This document shows, piece after piece, positions 1 through 7,797 of a DNA stretch of 10,778 nucleotides (its first letter is position 1; each line of letters opens with the position of its first letter). The stretch lies in NCBI GenBank assembly GCA_023438965.1, contig JAEXPB010000157.1, positions 1 through 10,778 of the forward strand, read 5' to 3'. The position numbers and the translations under genes were made by a program. Below the pieces are notes generated by a model. That model searched no databases and was not told where the DNA came from. It worked only from the letters and a program-made list of their open reading frames with translations. The stretch comes from Bacillota bacterium (GTDB taxonomy: Bacteria > Bacillota > Clostridia > Saccharofermentanales > UBA5734).

Positions 1-590
1 AAGTGATCGCCCTGGTCGGTATGCAGAGTCGCAGCAAGGAATATGTCAAGAAGTACTCGCTCGGCATGAAGCAGCGCATCGGTCTGGCCCAGGCACTGCT
101 GCACCGGCCCCGGATCCTCATTCTGGATGAGCCGACCAACGGCCTGGACCCGGTCGGCATCAAAGAATTGCGCGATATTCTGAAGCATCTGGCCCACGAG
201 GAGAACGTCGCTGTTTTCATCTCCAGCCACCAGTTGGCGGAAATGGAACAGATGTGCGATCGGGTCGGCATCATCGACAAGGGTCGGCTGCTGGGCGTCA
301 AGCCGATCCGCCAGCTGGTCGCGGAGGCGGCCGGCCAGGTGATCTACCGTTTCCAGACCCGCCAGGCCGGCCAGGCCGCCGAGTTGCTGCAGCCATCGTA
401 CGGCGGGCGGCTTCAGCCCCGCCCGGCTGGAGCCGATTATGTCGACCTGGCCGTCGAGACTGACCAGGTGCCGGCGATCAACCGCTTCCTGGTCACCCAG
501 GGTATCGATGTTTTCGGCATTGGCAAGCTTGAGAGCTCCCTGGAGGACGCTTTCATCCAGATGACCGGAGGAGGGCTCGACATTGCGTAA
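1..590 (+). CDS. ABC transporter ATP-binding protein, 5' end missing
   Basis: This is the nucleotide-binding subunit of an ABC exporter, which hydrolyses ATP at the inner membrane face to drive its partner permease. The frame is open to the window edge, so the GTG at 3 is just an internal codon and about 100 N-terminal residues, including Walker A, lie outside. In the visible 195 residues (counted from base 3) I see the ABC signature LGMKQR (20-25), Walker B ILILDEP (38-44), the D-loop NGLDP (46-50) and the H-loop histidine in FISSH (His76). All these catalytic elements are intact. The last ~95 residues are a C-terminal accessory region, as in the BcrA/NatA-like exporter ATPases usually paired with ABC-2 permeases. 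The next gene overlaps its last 8 bases, so the two are surely one operon. Substrate cannot be told from sequence; antibiotic/peptide or Na+ export subfamilies are possible. Confidence 0.93.
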   Translation, partial: VIALVGMQSRSKEYVKKYSLGMKQRIGLAQALLHRPRILILDEPTNGLDPVGIKELRDILKHLAHEENVAVFISSHQLAEMEQMCDRVGIIDKGRLLGVKPIRQLVAEAAGQVIYRFQTRQAGQAAELLQPSYGGRLQPRPAGADYVDLAVETDQVPAINRFLVTQGIDVFGIGKLESSLEDAFIQMTGGGLDIA

Positions 591-2136
591 AATTACCGCC
601 CTGTTCATCAATGAGTTACTGAAGATTTCGCAGAAGACCAGCGTGCTGGTCATGGTGGCGATCATGGTCTTCGGCGTGGTCGGCTTGTGCGGATTTATCA
701 AGCGCGAGGAGAAGTCGATGTTCGGCTACGCTGCCGATGTTCCAAACGGGGCCTGGGTTACCGAACAGATGACCGAGCAGGTTGCTAATTTCCAGGATCA
801 GATCAAGAAACTGGAAACCGCCATGGCTACCGCCGGCGAGGCGGAAAAGCCGGTCATGGCTGAGGAATTGGCTGGTATGCGCGATCAGCTGGCCATCTAC
901 CAGCTGGCGATAGCCAACGATATCCCGCTGATGTACGGCAGCGATTACCGGTCGCAAGCCTTGCGGAACATCACTACCCTGAAGGCATCGCTGCGCGCGC
1001 TGCAGAGAATCGACCCGGTCAGCCGTACGGAGGCGGTAAAAAAGGCGATCGCCGATAGCCAGGCGCTGATCGTCCGTTACGAGGCGCTGGCCGGCAAACA
1101 GGATTTCCGGGATTACCTGAATATCAAGAATGATGAAATCAAGGCCGATGCCAGTCTTGATGACGCCGAAAAGCAGATCTATCTCGAGAGTAACGAACTG
1201 TGGTACCAGTACGACCCGACCGGCGGTGTCTCCGGTCAAGTTGCCCTCACCGGGGTCAGCAGCACGCTGAGCCGGATTGCCGACTTGAAGATTGCCTTGC
1301 TGAACAATGCGGATCCCGAAAGCGGCAGCATTGCCCAGCCGCTGACCGCCGACCGCCGCCAGGCGGTTGTCAACGATCTGGCCGTTCTGGTTTATCGCCT
1401 GGAGCATGGCCTGCCCGCCGACACCGACAGCCAGATGCCGCAGGAGTTTGCCGTCCGCGGCATGTTCGGCTTCGGCGTCTTCATGATCGTCCTGCTGATG
1501 CTGATTCTGGCCGGCAGCTCGGTTTCGCAGGAAATCTCCACCGGTTCGATCAAATCGCTGATCATTTCGCCGACCCGGCGCTGGAAAATATTCACTGCCA
1601 AGGCCTTGTCCCTGGTCTCGGTCGGCCTGGCCGCCTGCCTGCTTCTTTATGTCATCGCCATGCTGGCCAACGGCGGCTTTTTCGGCTTTACCACCAGCGC
1701 TCCCTATGTCTATGCGGTCAACGGCGTGGCGCATGCCCTGAATTTCTACGCGTTCAAGCTGGCCGGCCTGCTGGTCAGTTTCATCGATGTCCTGGTCTAC
1801 CTGACCCTGGCCTTCATGTTGTCGGTCATTACCCGGAACACCGCTGCTGCCGTCGGCATATCCGTGGCGGTCTATTTCGGCGGCAGCATCGCCAACACCT
1901 TCCTCGCCGCTTTCGTCAAGGGGGAGTGGCTCAAGTTCGTACCGTTCAACAACCTTGGCCTAGCCAAGGTCTTTTTCCCGTTTGACACTTTCGCCGAGTC
2001 AGCCAATATCTTCGGCGGTGCGGTCACCAGCGGTTCCCGGCCGTCGCTGCTGTTCTCCCTGATTTATCTGGCCGTTCTGCTGCTCTGCCTGGGCTATACC
2101 GCCCTGGATTCCTTCAATCGCCGGGATATCAAGTGA
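583..2136 (+). CDS. ABC-2 type transporter permease with large extracytoplasmic domain
   Basis: This is a 517-residue membrane subunit for the ATPase just upstream. The start is TTG at 583, preceded by GGAGGAGGG (567-575) at 7-base spacing and overlapping the ATPase stop by 8 bases, so translation is probably coupled. Predicted topology: one helix at ~20-38, then ~250 hydrophilic, Glu/Gln/Ala-rich residues (~40-290) with likely coiled-coil stretches outside the membrane, then helices near 293-313, 342-360, 388-412, 421-441 and 488-508. After the second helix comes a conserved-looking cytoplasmic segment, EISTGSIKSLIISPTRRWK (~317-335), typical of ABC-2 permeases of the NatB/YhaP type, where it is thought to contact the ATPase. 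Family assignment is solid; substrate is unknown. The big ectodomain between helices 1 and 2 suggests capture or handover of a substrate at the cell surface. The gene ends one base before a convergent gene, with no hairpin between them. Confidence 0.92.
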   Translation: MRKITALFINELLKISQKTSVLVMVAIMVFGVVGLCGFIKREEKSMFGYAADVPNGAWVTEQMTEQVANFQDQIKKLETAMATAGEAEKPVMAEELAGMRDQLAIYQLAIANDIPLMYGSDYRSQALRNITTLKASLRALQRIDPVSRTEAVKKAIADSQALIVRYEALAGKQDFRDYLNIKNDEIKADASLDDAEKQIYLESNELWYQYDPTGGVSGQVALTGVSSTLSRIADLKIALLNNADPESGSIAQPLTADRRQAVVNDLAVLVYRLEHGLPADTDSQMPQEFAVRGMFGFGVFMIVLLMLILAGSSVSQEISTGSIKSLIISPTRRWKIFTAKALSLVSVGLAACLLLYVIAMLANGGFFGFTTSAPYVYAVNGVAHALNFYAFKLAGLLVSFIDVLVYLTLAFMLSVITRNTAAAVGISVAVYFGGSIANTFLAAFVKGEWLKFVPFNNLGLAKVFFPFDTFAESANIFGGAVTSGSRPSLLFSLIYLAVLLLCLGYTALDSFNRRDIK

Positions 2137-2137
2137 T

Positions 2138-3796
2138 TCAGGTGATTCTGGCCAGCAGCTCGTCGGCGGCTTTCTGATACTGGGCTTTCAGTTGCCGGAT
2201 AATCGCGTTGCGGTCCTCCGGCGACCGGGACTTCCGGATGGCCGCCTTGCTGCGTTCGGTCAGCTGCGCAAATTCGGTCTGCAACGCGTCGAGTGAACGG
2301 GTGACCGCCAGGACGCGACGGTCGAGGGCCACCTCCGGCAGGCGTGCGGCCGCGACGCCGCGGCGGGTGACCGGAGCGCCGACAACCAGGGTTTCGTTCA
2401 GTTCGGCGATATGGCTCGGGATGGCCAGTGTCTGGTCGATGGTCTTCTGGAAGCTGGCAATGACTTCCGGTTCGCCGTGAACCAGAATGATCCGTTCCGG
2501 TTTTTTTGTCATCGCCTGGATCCAGCCGAGTAATCCGTCGCGATCGGCGTGGCCGGAGAAGCCCTCGATGCTTTCGATCCGGGCGCGTACAGCAATTTCC
2601 TCATCAAAAATGCGCACCGATTTGGCGCCGTCGCTCAAGCGGCGTCCCAGGGTGCCCTGGGCCTGAAAACCGACGAAGATGACCGTTGAGTCCTGACGCC
2701 ATAGATTATGCTTGAGATGGTGCTTGATCCGGCCGGCATCGCACATGCCGCTGGCCGAGATGATGATCTTGCTTTCCTCGCTGGTGTTGAGCAGCTTGGA
2801 TTCTTCCGCACTGGCTGTGAAATGCAGGTTGGGGAATTCCAGCGGGTTGTCGCCATTCTCGATGTATTGCCGGGCTTCCTCATCGAAGCAGTCGGTATTC
2901 TCCCGGAAAATCTTCGTTGCCGAGACGGCCAGCGGGCTGTCGACATAGACCGGTGTCTGCATGAACGCGTTGCGCTGGTCCTTGTACTTTTCTTCCTCGC
3001 GGTGCAGTTCGTAGATGATTTCCTGGGTGCGCCCGATCGCGAACGAAGGGATGACGACATTGCCGCCCAGGGCGACCGTTTCATTGATGATCCGGACGAA
3101 ACGCTCGACCTTGTCGACATTGTTCTTGTGCAGGCGGTCGCCGTAGGTGGATTCGATGACCAGGAAGTCGGTTTCATCGATGATGGTTGGATCGCGCATA
3201 ATCGGGATGCCTTTGTTGCCCAGGTCGCCGGAAAACACGATCTTGGTCTCTTTCTCCTCGCCGGCCGCACCCTCGCGGACCCAGATTTCCAGGATTGCCG
3301 AACCGAGGATGTGCCCGGCGTCGCGCATCCGGACCCTTACGTCCGGCGACGGATTAAATTCGGCGTCATATTTAACCTTCTTGAATAATCGGCAGGAGTC
3401 GATGGCGTTCTGCATCGTGTAGAGCGCCGGCTCGACCGGCCGGCCGGCCCGGCCATTTTTGCGGCTTTGCCATTCCTGCTCCATTTCCTGGATGTGGCCC
3501 GAGTCCGGCAGCATGATCCCGCACAGCTCGGCTGTCGCTTTGGTGGCGTAGATCGGATTCCGGTAGCCGTCGACATAGAGTTTGGGGATCCGGCCGGAAT
3601 GGTCGATATGGGCATGCGTCAGCAACATGAAATCGATCTGGTCCATGCCGAAAGGAAACGGCGTCCGGTTCATCTGGTCTTCATGCGGCTGGCCCTGATG
3701 CATGCCGCAATCGACGAGAAATGAAGTCGTTTCCGTTTCGACCAGATAACAGGAGCCGGTTACCGCTTCAGCGGCACCCAAAAATGTTATTTTCAC
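2138..3796 (-). CDS. Beta-CASP metallo-beta-lactamase fold ribonuclease (CPSF/YSH1-like)
   Basis: This 552-residue protein is a cytoplasmic metallo-beta-lactamase hydrolase of the beta-CASP RNA-processing family. The two-zinc site is complete: HAHIDH (61-66), His162 in GHILGS and Asp191 in SGDLG. The beta-CASP motifs are also present: motif A Glu215 in ESTYGD, motif B His416 in SGHAD and motif C His440 in VHGE. These match CPSF-73-like bacterial enzymes (TTHA0252 type) better than RNase J, so endo- or exoribonuclease activity on RNA is expected; this is family inference. About 100 residues follow the HGE motif (451-552), more than the ~450-residue minimal enzyme. The tail ends in a charged, probably helical or coiled-coil stretch. 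The start is GTG at 3796, with GGGAGG (3804-3809) 7 bases upstream. It is convergent with the ABC permease and divergent from the GGDEF gene, so it looks monocistronic. Confidence 0.92.
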   Translation of the reverse strand: MKITFLGAAEAVTGSCYLVETETTSFLVDCGMHQGQPHEDQMNRTPFPFGMDQIDFMLLTHAHIDHSGRIPKLYVDGYRNPIYATKATAELCGIMLPDSGHIQEMEQEWQSRKNGRAGRPVEPALYTMQNAIDSCRLFKKVKYDAEFNPSPDVRVRMRDAGHILGSAILEIWVREGAAGEEKETKIVFSGDLGNKGIPIMRDPTIIDETDFLVIESTYGDRLHKNNVDKVERFVRIINETVALGGNVVIPSFAIGRTQEIIYELHREEEKYKDQRNAFMQTPVYVDSPLAVSATKIFRENTDCFDEEARQYIENGDNPLEFPNLHFTASAEESKLLNTSEESKIIISASGMCDAGRIKHHLKHNLWRQDSTVIFVGFQAQGTLGRRLSDGAKSVRIFDEEIAVRARIESIEGFSGHADRDGLLGWIQAMTKKPERIILVHGEPEVIASFQKTIDQTLAIPSHIAELNETLVVGAPVTRRGVAAARLPEVALDRRVLAVTRSLDALQTEFAQLTERSKAAIRKSRSPEDRNAIIRQLKAQYQKAADELLARIT

Positions 3797-3834
3797 GACA
3801 TGACCTCCCTGTCATCCCCTGCCGGGGTAATTTT

Positions 3835-3863
3835 TTGTCAAAGGGTTTCTTGTCCAATATACT
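3835..3863 (+). promoter_or_regulatory. Sigma-70-like promoter P1 upstream of the GGDEF gene
   Basis: TTGTCA (3835-3840) and TATACT (3858-3863) are separated by exactly 17 bases, each one mismatch from the TTGACA/TATAAT consensus. Transcription would begin near 3870 and give a leader of about 150 bases before the ATG at 4018. Seen in sequence only; activity is inferred. Confidence 0.6.
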
Positions 3864-3956
3864 TTCATCAGTGTCGCACATTTCATCGTATCTTTCAATC
3901 AGAATGATTACGGTAAAAAAACTGGCCTTTTTATGGGTTCATTTTGAAATCCCTGC

Positions 3957-3985
3957 TTGCCGCAGGTCTTTCCCTGCGCTAAAAT
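3957..3985 (+). promoter_or_regulatory. Second promoter P2, with an inverted repeat in its spacer
   Basis: TTGCCG (3957-3962) and TAAAAT (3980-3985) are 17 bases apart, giving a start near 3992 and a leader of ~26 bases holding only the ribosome binding site. A perfect 6-bp inverted repeat, CGCAGG (3961-3966) and CCTGCG (3973-3978), fills the spacer. It could be a repressor site on DNA, or a small hairpin in RNA started at P1. Confidence 0.45.
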
Positions 3986-4017
3986 ACCGCTATAGCAGGT
4001 TGCGGGGAGAGTCGTTC

Positions 4018-5235
4018 ATGGTGCAGGGAGCATTCTGGAAACACAGCGGACAGCGGATCGGCGGATTGTTGCGCAAGCTGCAGTTCAGTCAGGCGTATCA
4101 GGAGAACACGCAGGTTGCCCTGGCAAGCCTCCGGTTCAACAACCGCCGCCTCGCCATGTTGACGCTCATTGCCATCCCGGTGCATATCGCTGTCATCATC
4201 CAGTTCCTGACGGCAATCGACACCGACTTGCTGCCGGCCGAATCCGAATGGCGCCGCGGCATCATACTCACCCATGCCGTCCTGCTGCTGCTGATGATCA
4301 TCATGAACCTGGTCGTCCGCAAGCTGCGCGATACGCAGAACCATCAGCTTTTGAACCGGATCATCCATCATCTGATGGTCATTTGCCTGCTCTCAGCCGG
4401 CATTGTCATCACCGTCATTGACCAGTTGGTGACGACCAACATCACCCCTTTTCTGATTGTCTGCCTGCTGATCAGCCTCGTTTTCCTGATCCGGCCGCTG
4501 CATGCTCTGATTTATTACTTCGTTGGCTATGTTAGCTTCTTCATCATGATCGCCTGGCATGATGTCGACCGCGACATCATGCTTTCCAATCGGGTCAATG
4601 GTTTGGCGGTCGCCGCGCTTGGCTTCCTGACCGCTTATATGTTGTGGCGCTACAACCTGATCAATTTCCGGCAACGCCGGCAAATCCTGGAGCAGCAGCG
4701 CCTGCTGGAGGAGAAGAATCGCGAGCTGGAGCAGATGGCCTTTTTCGACCCGCTGACCACCCTGCCCAACCGCCGTTTCTTTGACGAGGTGGTCGGCAAG
4801 GAGATCGCCCTGATCCGGCGCGGTAACCGCCGGTCCTGCCTGGTCATGCTGGATATCGACCATTTCAAGGATATCAACGACACATACGGCCATCCGACCG
4901 GCGATATGATTTTGAAACAAGTCTCCCTGCTGCTCAAGTCCTGCATCCGCCAGTCTGACTTGATCGCGCGGCTTGGGGGCGAGGAGTTCATTATCCTGCT
5001 GCCGGATACCGGTCCGGCAGGGGCGGGGATCACGGCCGAGAAGCTACGCGATGCCATCGAGCGCATGTCTTTCCTGGCGGGGACGCAGGTGCTCCATGTC
5101 ACGGCCAGCTTCGGCGTGGCGCCGCTGCTGCCGAATCGGGACGGCCAGATCAACTATTACGCCAGCTGCGATCTGGCGCTCTACAAGGCCAAGCAAAACG
5201 GCCGCAACCGGGTGGAATCCGCGGTAACGGCCTGA
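4018..5235 (+). CDS. Membrane-anchored diguanylate cyclase (GGDEF domain)
   Basis: This 405-residue protein makes cyclic di-GMP from two GTP. About six hydrophobic helices (roughly 45-67, 81-100, 117-138, 141-159, 160-179, 193-212) form an N-terminal membrane module that I cannot match to a named sensor. A coiled-coil signalling helix (~215-242) leads into the GGDEF domain, which opens with DPLTTLPNRR (244-253). Metal-binding Asp279 lies in LDIDHFK, and the active-site signature is GGEEF (320-324), a catalytically competent variant. RQSD (311-314) sits exactly five residues before it and is a canonical RxxD inhibitory site, so product feedback is expected. I chose ATG 4018 because GGGGAGA (4004-4010) lies 7 bases upstream. 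The frame stays open back to 3721, but that part runs through the promoters and into the ribonuclease gene and does not look coding. There is no EAL or HD-GYP domain nearby. Confidence 0.93.
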   Translation: MVQGAFWKHSGQRIGGLLRKLQFSQAYQENTQVALASLRFNNRRLAMLTLIAIPVHIAVIIQFLTAIDTDLLPAESEWRRGIILTHAVLLLLMIIMNLVVRKLRDTQNHQLLNRIIHHLMVICLLSAGIVITVIDQLVTTNITPFLIVCLLISLVFLIRPLHALIYYFVGYVSFFIMIAWHDVDRDIMLSNRVNGLAVAALGFLTAYMLWRYNLINFRQRRQILEQQRLLEEKNRELEQMAFFDPLTTLPNRRFFDEVVGKEIALIRRGNRRSCLVMLDIDHFKDINDTYGHPTGDMILKQVSLLLKSCIRQSDLIARLGGEEFIILLPDTGPAGAGITAEKLRDAIERMSFLAGTQVLHVTASFGVAPLLPNRDGQINYYASCDLALYKAKQNGRNRVESAVTA

Positions 5236-5239
5236 TTGC

Positions 5240-5262
5240 GATCCGGCTGGGGATCCGGATTG
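5240..5262. other. Short inverted repeat between convergent genes
   Basis: ATCCGG (5241-5246) and CCGGAT (5255-5260) form a 6-bp stem with an 8-base loop in the 39-base gap between the convergent GGDEF and flavoprotein genes. No T-tract follows on either strand, so it is not a canonical intrinsic terminator. At best it is a weak 3'-end hairpin for both transcripts. Confidence 0.3.
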
Positions 5263-5274
5263 GCGCTGTTTATA

Positions 5275-7752
5275 TCAGATGAACAAATTGGTGTCGGACA
5301 GTTCCGCCGATCCGAGCATCGTGGCGACGCCGCCAATCTCCACGCCTGGCATCAGTTCTTCCGGCTTGATGCCCATGATGTCCATGGTCATCTGGCAGGC
5401 GACAACCCGTACGCCATTGCGCATGGCGGTCTCGATCAGTTCCTCGAGCGAGGATACGTTCTTGGCCTTCATGACGCCGCGGATCATCCTGGGCCCCAGT
5501 CCGCCCATGTGCATTCTGGACAAACCGAGCTTGCGGGAACCGCGCGGCATCATCAGGCCGAACATCCGCTCGACCAGGCCCTTCTTGACTTTGACCGACT
5601 CATGGCGGCGCAGAATGTTCAAGCCCCAGAAGGTGAAGAACAAGGTGACCTTGCGGCCCATCGAGGCGGCGCCGTTGGCGATGATGAAGGCGGCGATCGC
5701 CTTGTCGAGGTCGCCGCTGAAGACGACCATGGTCTTGTCGTTGCCGGCAGCTTCGGCGGGTGTCGTGCGGCGGGGCACGCCTTTTTCGATGGTTGCCGTA
5801 TAAGTGCCGTTCTCCAGCTTGACATCCTCCAGGATATTGCCGGTCCGTTCGCACCAGATGCCCACATCGGAGGCAAAGCCCGGATCGGTGGCGTCAAGGA
5901 TCAGCCGGTCGCCCTGGACCAGCTGCTTGATGCCTTCCGCGAGCTTGAGGATCGGACCCGGGCACTGCAGGCCGGTCGCATCGATCCGCAAGGTTCGCCC
6001 CGGCGCGGCCGGTTCGGCCTTAGCCGGACAGACGGCGATCTTTTCGCCTTCGCCGGCGGTCTGCGGTTCGCCGTAGCAATTATAGGGGATTTCCGCCGAC
6101 TGATCCATCATGATCGTATGATAAAGCTTGTAGCCGCCGCTCAGGTTATAAACCTGATCATAACCGTTCTGTTTCAGGATCCGGCTGGCCAGGTAGCCGC
6201 GCAGGCCAACCTGGCAGAAGACATAAATCCGGCGGTCACGCGGGATCTCGGCCAGGCGGGCGCGCAAGTCGTCCAGCGGGATGTTGATCGCATCGGTGAT
6301 GCTGCCCAGGGCATATTCTTCCGGCGTGCGGACATCGATCAGGATATCCTTCGTCAGGTCTAAGCCCTCGACATCATGATAGTGGAAGACGGCGGTGTCG
6401 CCGCGCAGGATGTCACTGGCCGTAAAGCCCAGCATGTTGACCGGATCCTTAGCCGATGAATATGGCGGCGCATAGGTCAATTCCAATTTCTCCAGATCCT
6501 GGACTGTCGCACCGAACCGCTGGGCTGTCGCCAGCACATCGATCCGCTTTTCGACGCCGTGGGTGCCGACGGCCTGGGCGCCGAGGATCTTGCCCGATTC
6601 CGGGTCGAAAAGCAGTTTCATCGACAGCTGGGTCGCCCCCGGATAATATCCGGCATGATCCAACGGGTGGATGTAGGTTTTGGCATAAGGGATCTTGTCG
6701 CGTTTCAGCTGTTTTTCGTTCAGGCCAGTACTGGCGGCGGTCAGGTCAAACACCTTCAGCACGGCACTGCCCTGGACACCTTCAAACGGCACGGCGCGGC
6801 CGACGATGTTGTCTGCCGCGATGCGGCCCTGTTTATTGGCCGGACCGGCCAGCGGGATCAGTCCCGGCTGTCCGGTGACGAAATTTTCGATCTGGATCGC
6901 ATCGCCGACCGCCAGGATGTCCGGGTCGGAGGTGACGAGATGGCGATCGACCTTGATGCTGCCGTTGATACCCAGTTCCAGGCCGGCTTCGCGGGCCAGG
7001 CGGCTATCCGGGCTGATGCCGATGCTGAAGATAACCAGATCGGCCGGCAGGACCTGGCTGTTGGTCAGACGCACCTGCAGACGGCCCGCCGGATCGGCCA
7101 TAAAGCCGGCCGCGCCGGTGCGGAACAGCAGTTTCACGCCTTTGAGGCGCAGATGCTGGTGCAGGAAAGCCGCCATGTCGACATCCAGCGAAGCGACAAC
7201 CTGATCGGTGAATTCGACCAAAGTCACATCCAGGCCACGATCCTTGAGGTTTTCCGCCATCTCGACGCCAATGAAGCCGCCGCCAATCACGACAGCCTGC
7301 CTGGGTGCCTTCTGGTCGACAAAATCGCGGATCCGATAGGTGTCCGGCACCGTCCGGAGGGTGAAGATGCCCGGCAGGTCCAGGCCTTCCAGCGGCGGAC
7401 GCTTCGGTTCGGCGCCCGGCGACAGGATCAGCTTGTCATAGCTTTCCTCATAATCGATGCCCCGCGCATGGTCATGGACCGTAACCGTTTTCGCCGTCCG
7501 ATTGATGCGTGTGACTTCCGACCAGACGCGCACGTCCAGGTTGAACCGCTCACGCATGGCCTCCGGGGTCTGCACCAGCAGCTTTTCCCGGTCTTTGATC
7601 ACATCGCCGATATAGTAGGGCAAACCACAGTTGGCGTAAGAAATGAATTCGCCTTTTTCAAACAGAATGATTTCCGCTTTTTCGTCCAGTCTTCTCAGCC
7701 GGGCCGCTGCAGATGCGCCGCCGGCAACACCGCCGATAATTAATACCTTCAT
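5275..7752 (-). CDS. CoA-disulfide reductase-like flavoprotein fused to rhodanese, TusA and DsrE-like domains
   Basis: This 825-residue four-module protein probably handles thiol disulfides and sulfane sulfur in the cytoplasm using FAD and NAD(P)H. Residues ~1-440 are a pyridine-nucleotide disulfide oxidoreductase with FAD site GGVAGGASAAA (7-17), Cys42 in YANCGLPYY (the single redox cysteine of CoA-disulfide reductases), NAD(P) site GGGFIGVE (157-164), AVGDA (281-285) and a dimerisation region. Rhodanese (~455-545) has Cys513 in FCQVGLRG. TusA (~587-657) has Cys597 in LQCPGP. The DsrE/COG2210-like domain (~673-825) has Cys786 in VACQMTMDIMG. Every expected cysteine is present, so persulfide could pass from domain to domain; that relay is inferred. 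CoA-disulfide, polysulfide or CoA-persulfide reduction are the family options. ATG 7752 is the start, with GAGGTGAT (7757-7764) just upstream. An in-frame extension to 7824 crosses the promoter region and is rejected. Confidence 0.92.
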   Translation of the reverse strand: MKVLIIGGVAGGASAAARLRRLDEKAEIILFEKGEFISYANCGLPYYIGDVIKDREKLLVQTPEAMRERFNLDVRVWSEVTRINRTAKTVTVHDHARGIDYEESYDKLILSPGAEPKRPPLEGLDLPGIFTLRTVPDTYRIRDFVDQKAPRQAVVIGGGFIGVEMAENLKDRGLDVTLVEFTDQVVASLDVDMAAFLHQHLRLKGVKLLFRTGAAGFMADPAGRLQVRLTNSQVLPADLVIFSIGISPDSRLAREAGLELGINGSIKVDRHLVTSDPDILAVGDAIQIENFVTGQPGLIPLAGPANKQGRIAADNIVGRAVPFEGVQGSAVLKVFDLTAASTGLNEKQLKRDKIPYAKTYIHPLDHAGYYPGATQLSMKLLFDPESGKILGAQAVGTHGVEKRIDVLATAQRFGATVQDLEKLELTYAPPYSSAKDPVNMLGFTASDILRGDTAVFHYHDVEGLDLTKDILIDVRTPEEYALGSITDAINIPLDDLRARLAEIPRDRRIYVFCQVGLRGYLASRILKQNGYDQVYNLSGGYKLYHTIMMDQSAEIPYNCYGEPQTAGEGEKIAVCPAKAEPAAPGRTLRIDATGLQCPGPILKLAEGIKQLVQGDRLILDATDPGFASDVGIWCERTGNILEDVKLENGTYTATIEKGVPRRTTPAEAAGNDKTMVVFSGDLDKAIAAFIIANGAASMGRKVTLFFTFWGLNILRRHESVKVKKGLVERMFGLMMPRGSRKLGLSRMHMGGLGPRMIRGVMKAKNVSSLEELIETAMRNGVRVVACQMTMDIMGIKPEELMPGVEIGGVATMLGSAELSDTNLFI

Positions 7753-7770
7753 GTTGATCACCTCGCCAGT

Positions 7771-7779
7771 ATCATAACA
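7771..7779 (-). promoter_or_regulatory. Extended -10 promoter element for the flavoprotein gene
   Basis: On the minus strand TGTTATGAT gives an extended -10 (TGN followed by TATGAT) with no convincing -35 box. The start point would fall near 7764, leaving a leader of about a dozen bases with the ribosome binding site almost at the RNA end. That is tight, so the call is tentative; read-through from the rRNA methyltransferase gene 95 bases upstream is also possible. Confidence 0.35.
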
Positions 7780-7797
7780 GGGATAACGGAAGGCTTC

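Noticed and set aside
616..1734. Long minus-strand open frame (372 codons) opposite the ABC permease
   Set aside because: It lies antisense to a gene with clear membrane topology, and its His/Gln/Asp/Gly-rich composition is typical of the complement of GC-rich codons. No ribosome binding site or motif supports it.
2133..2148. Direct repeat GTGATTC twice around the convergent stops
   Set aside because: Seven bases repeated at short distance is within chance expectation, and both copies belong to coding or stop sequence.
3811..3900. Minus-strand promoter for the beta-CASP nuclease
   Set aside because: TATATT, TTGGAC and TTGACA-like words occur on the minus strand here, but none pair at 16-18-base spacing with a good partner. 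A promoter must exist in this gap, but I cannot place it.
3721..4017. Upstream in-frame extension of the GGDEF gene
   Set aside because: It would overlap the 5' end of the ribonuclease gene and read through two promoters. The ATG at 4018 has a well-placed ribosome binding site, and the protein beyond it looks normal.
5236..6363. Plus-strand open frame (375 codons) following directly on the GGDEF stop
   Set aside because: It is antisense to the TusA/DsrE/rhodanese part of the flavoprotein. Its product is low-complexity-like (many His, Asp, Gln, Ala) with no start signal, so it is a codon-bias shadow.
6559..7743. Plus-strand open frame (394 codons) opposite the flavoprotein N-terminus
   Set aside because: The opposite strand encodes unmistakable FAD and NAD sites in a continuous frame; this one has no motif and no ribosome binding site.
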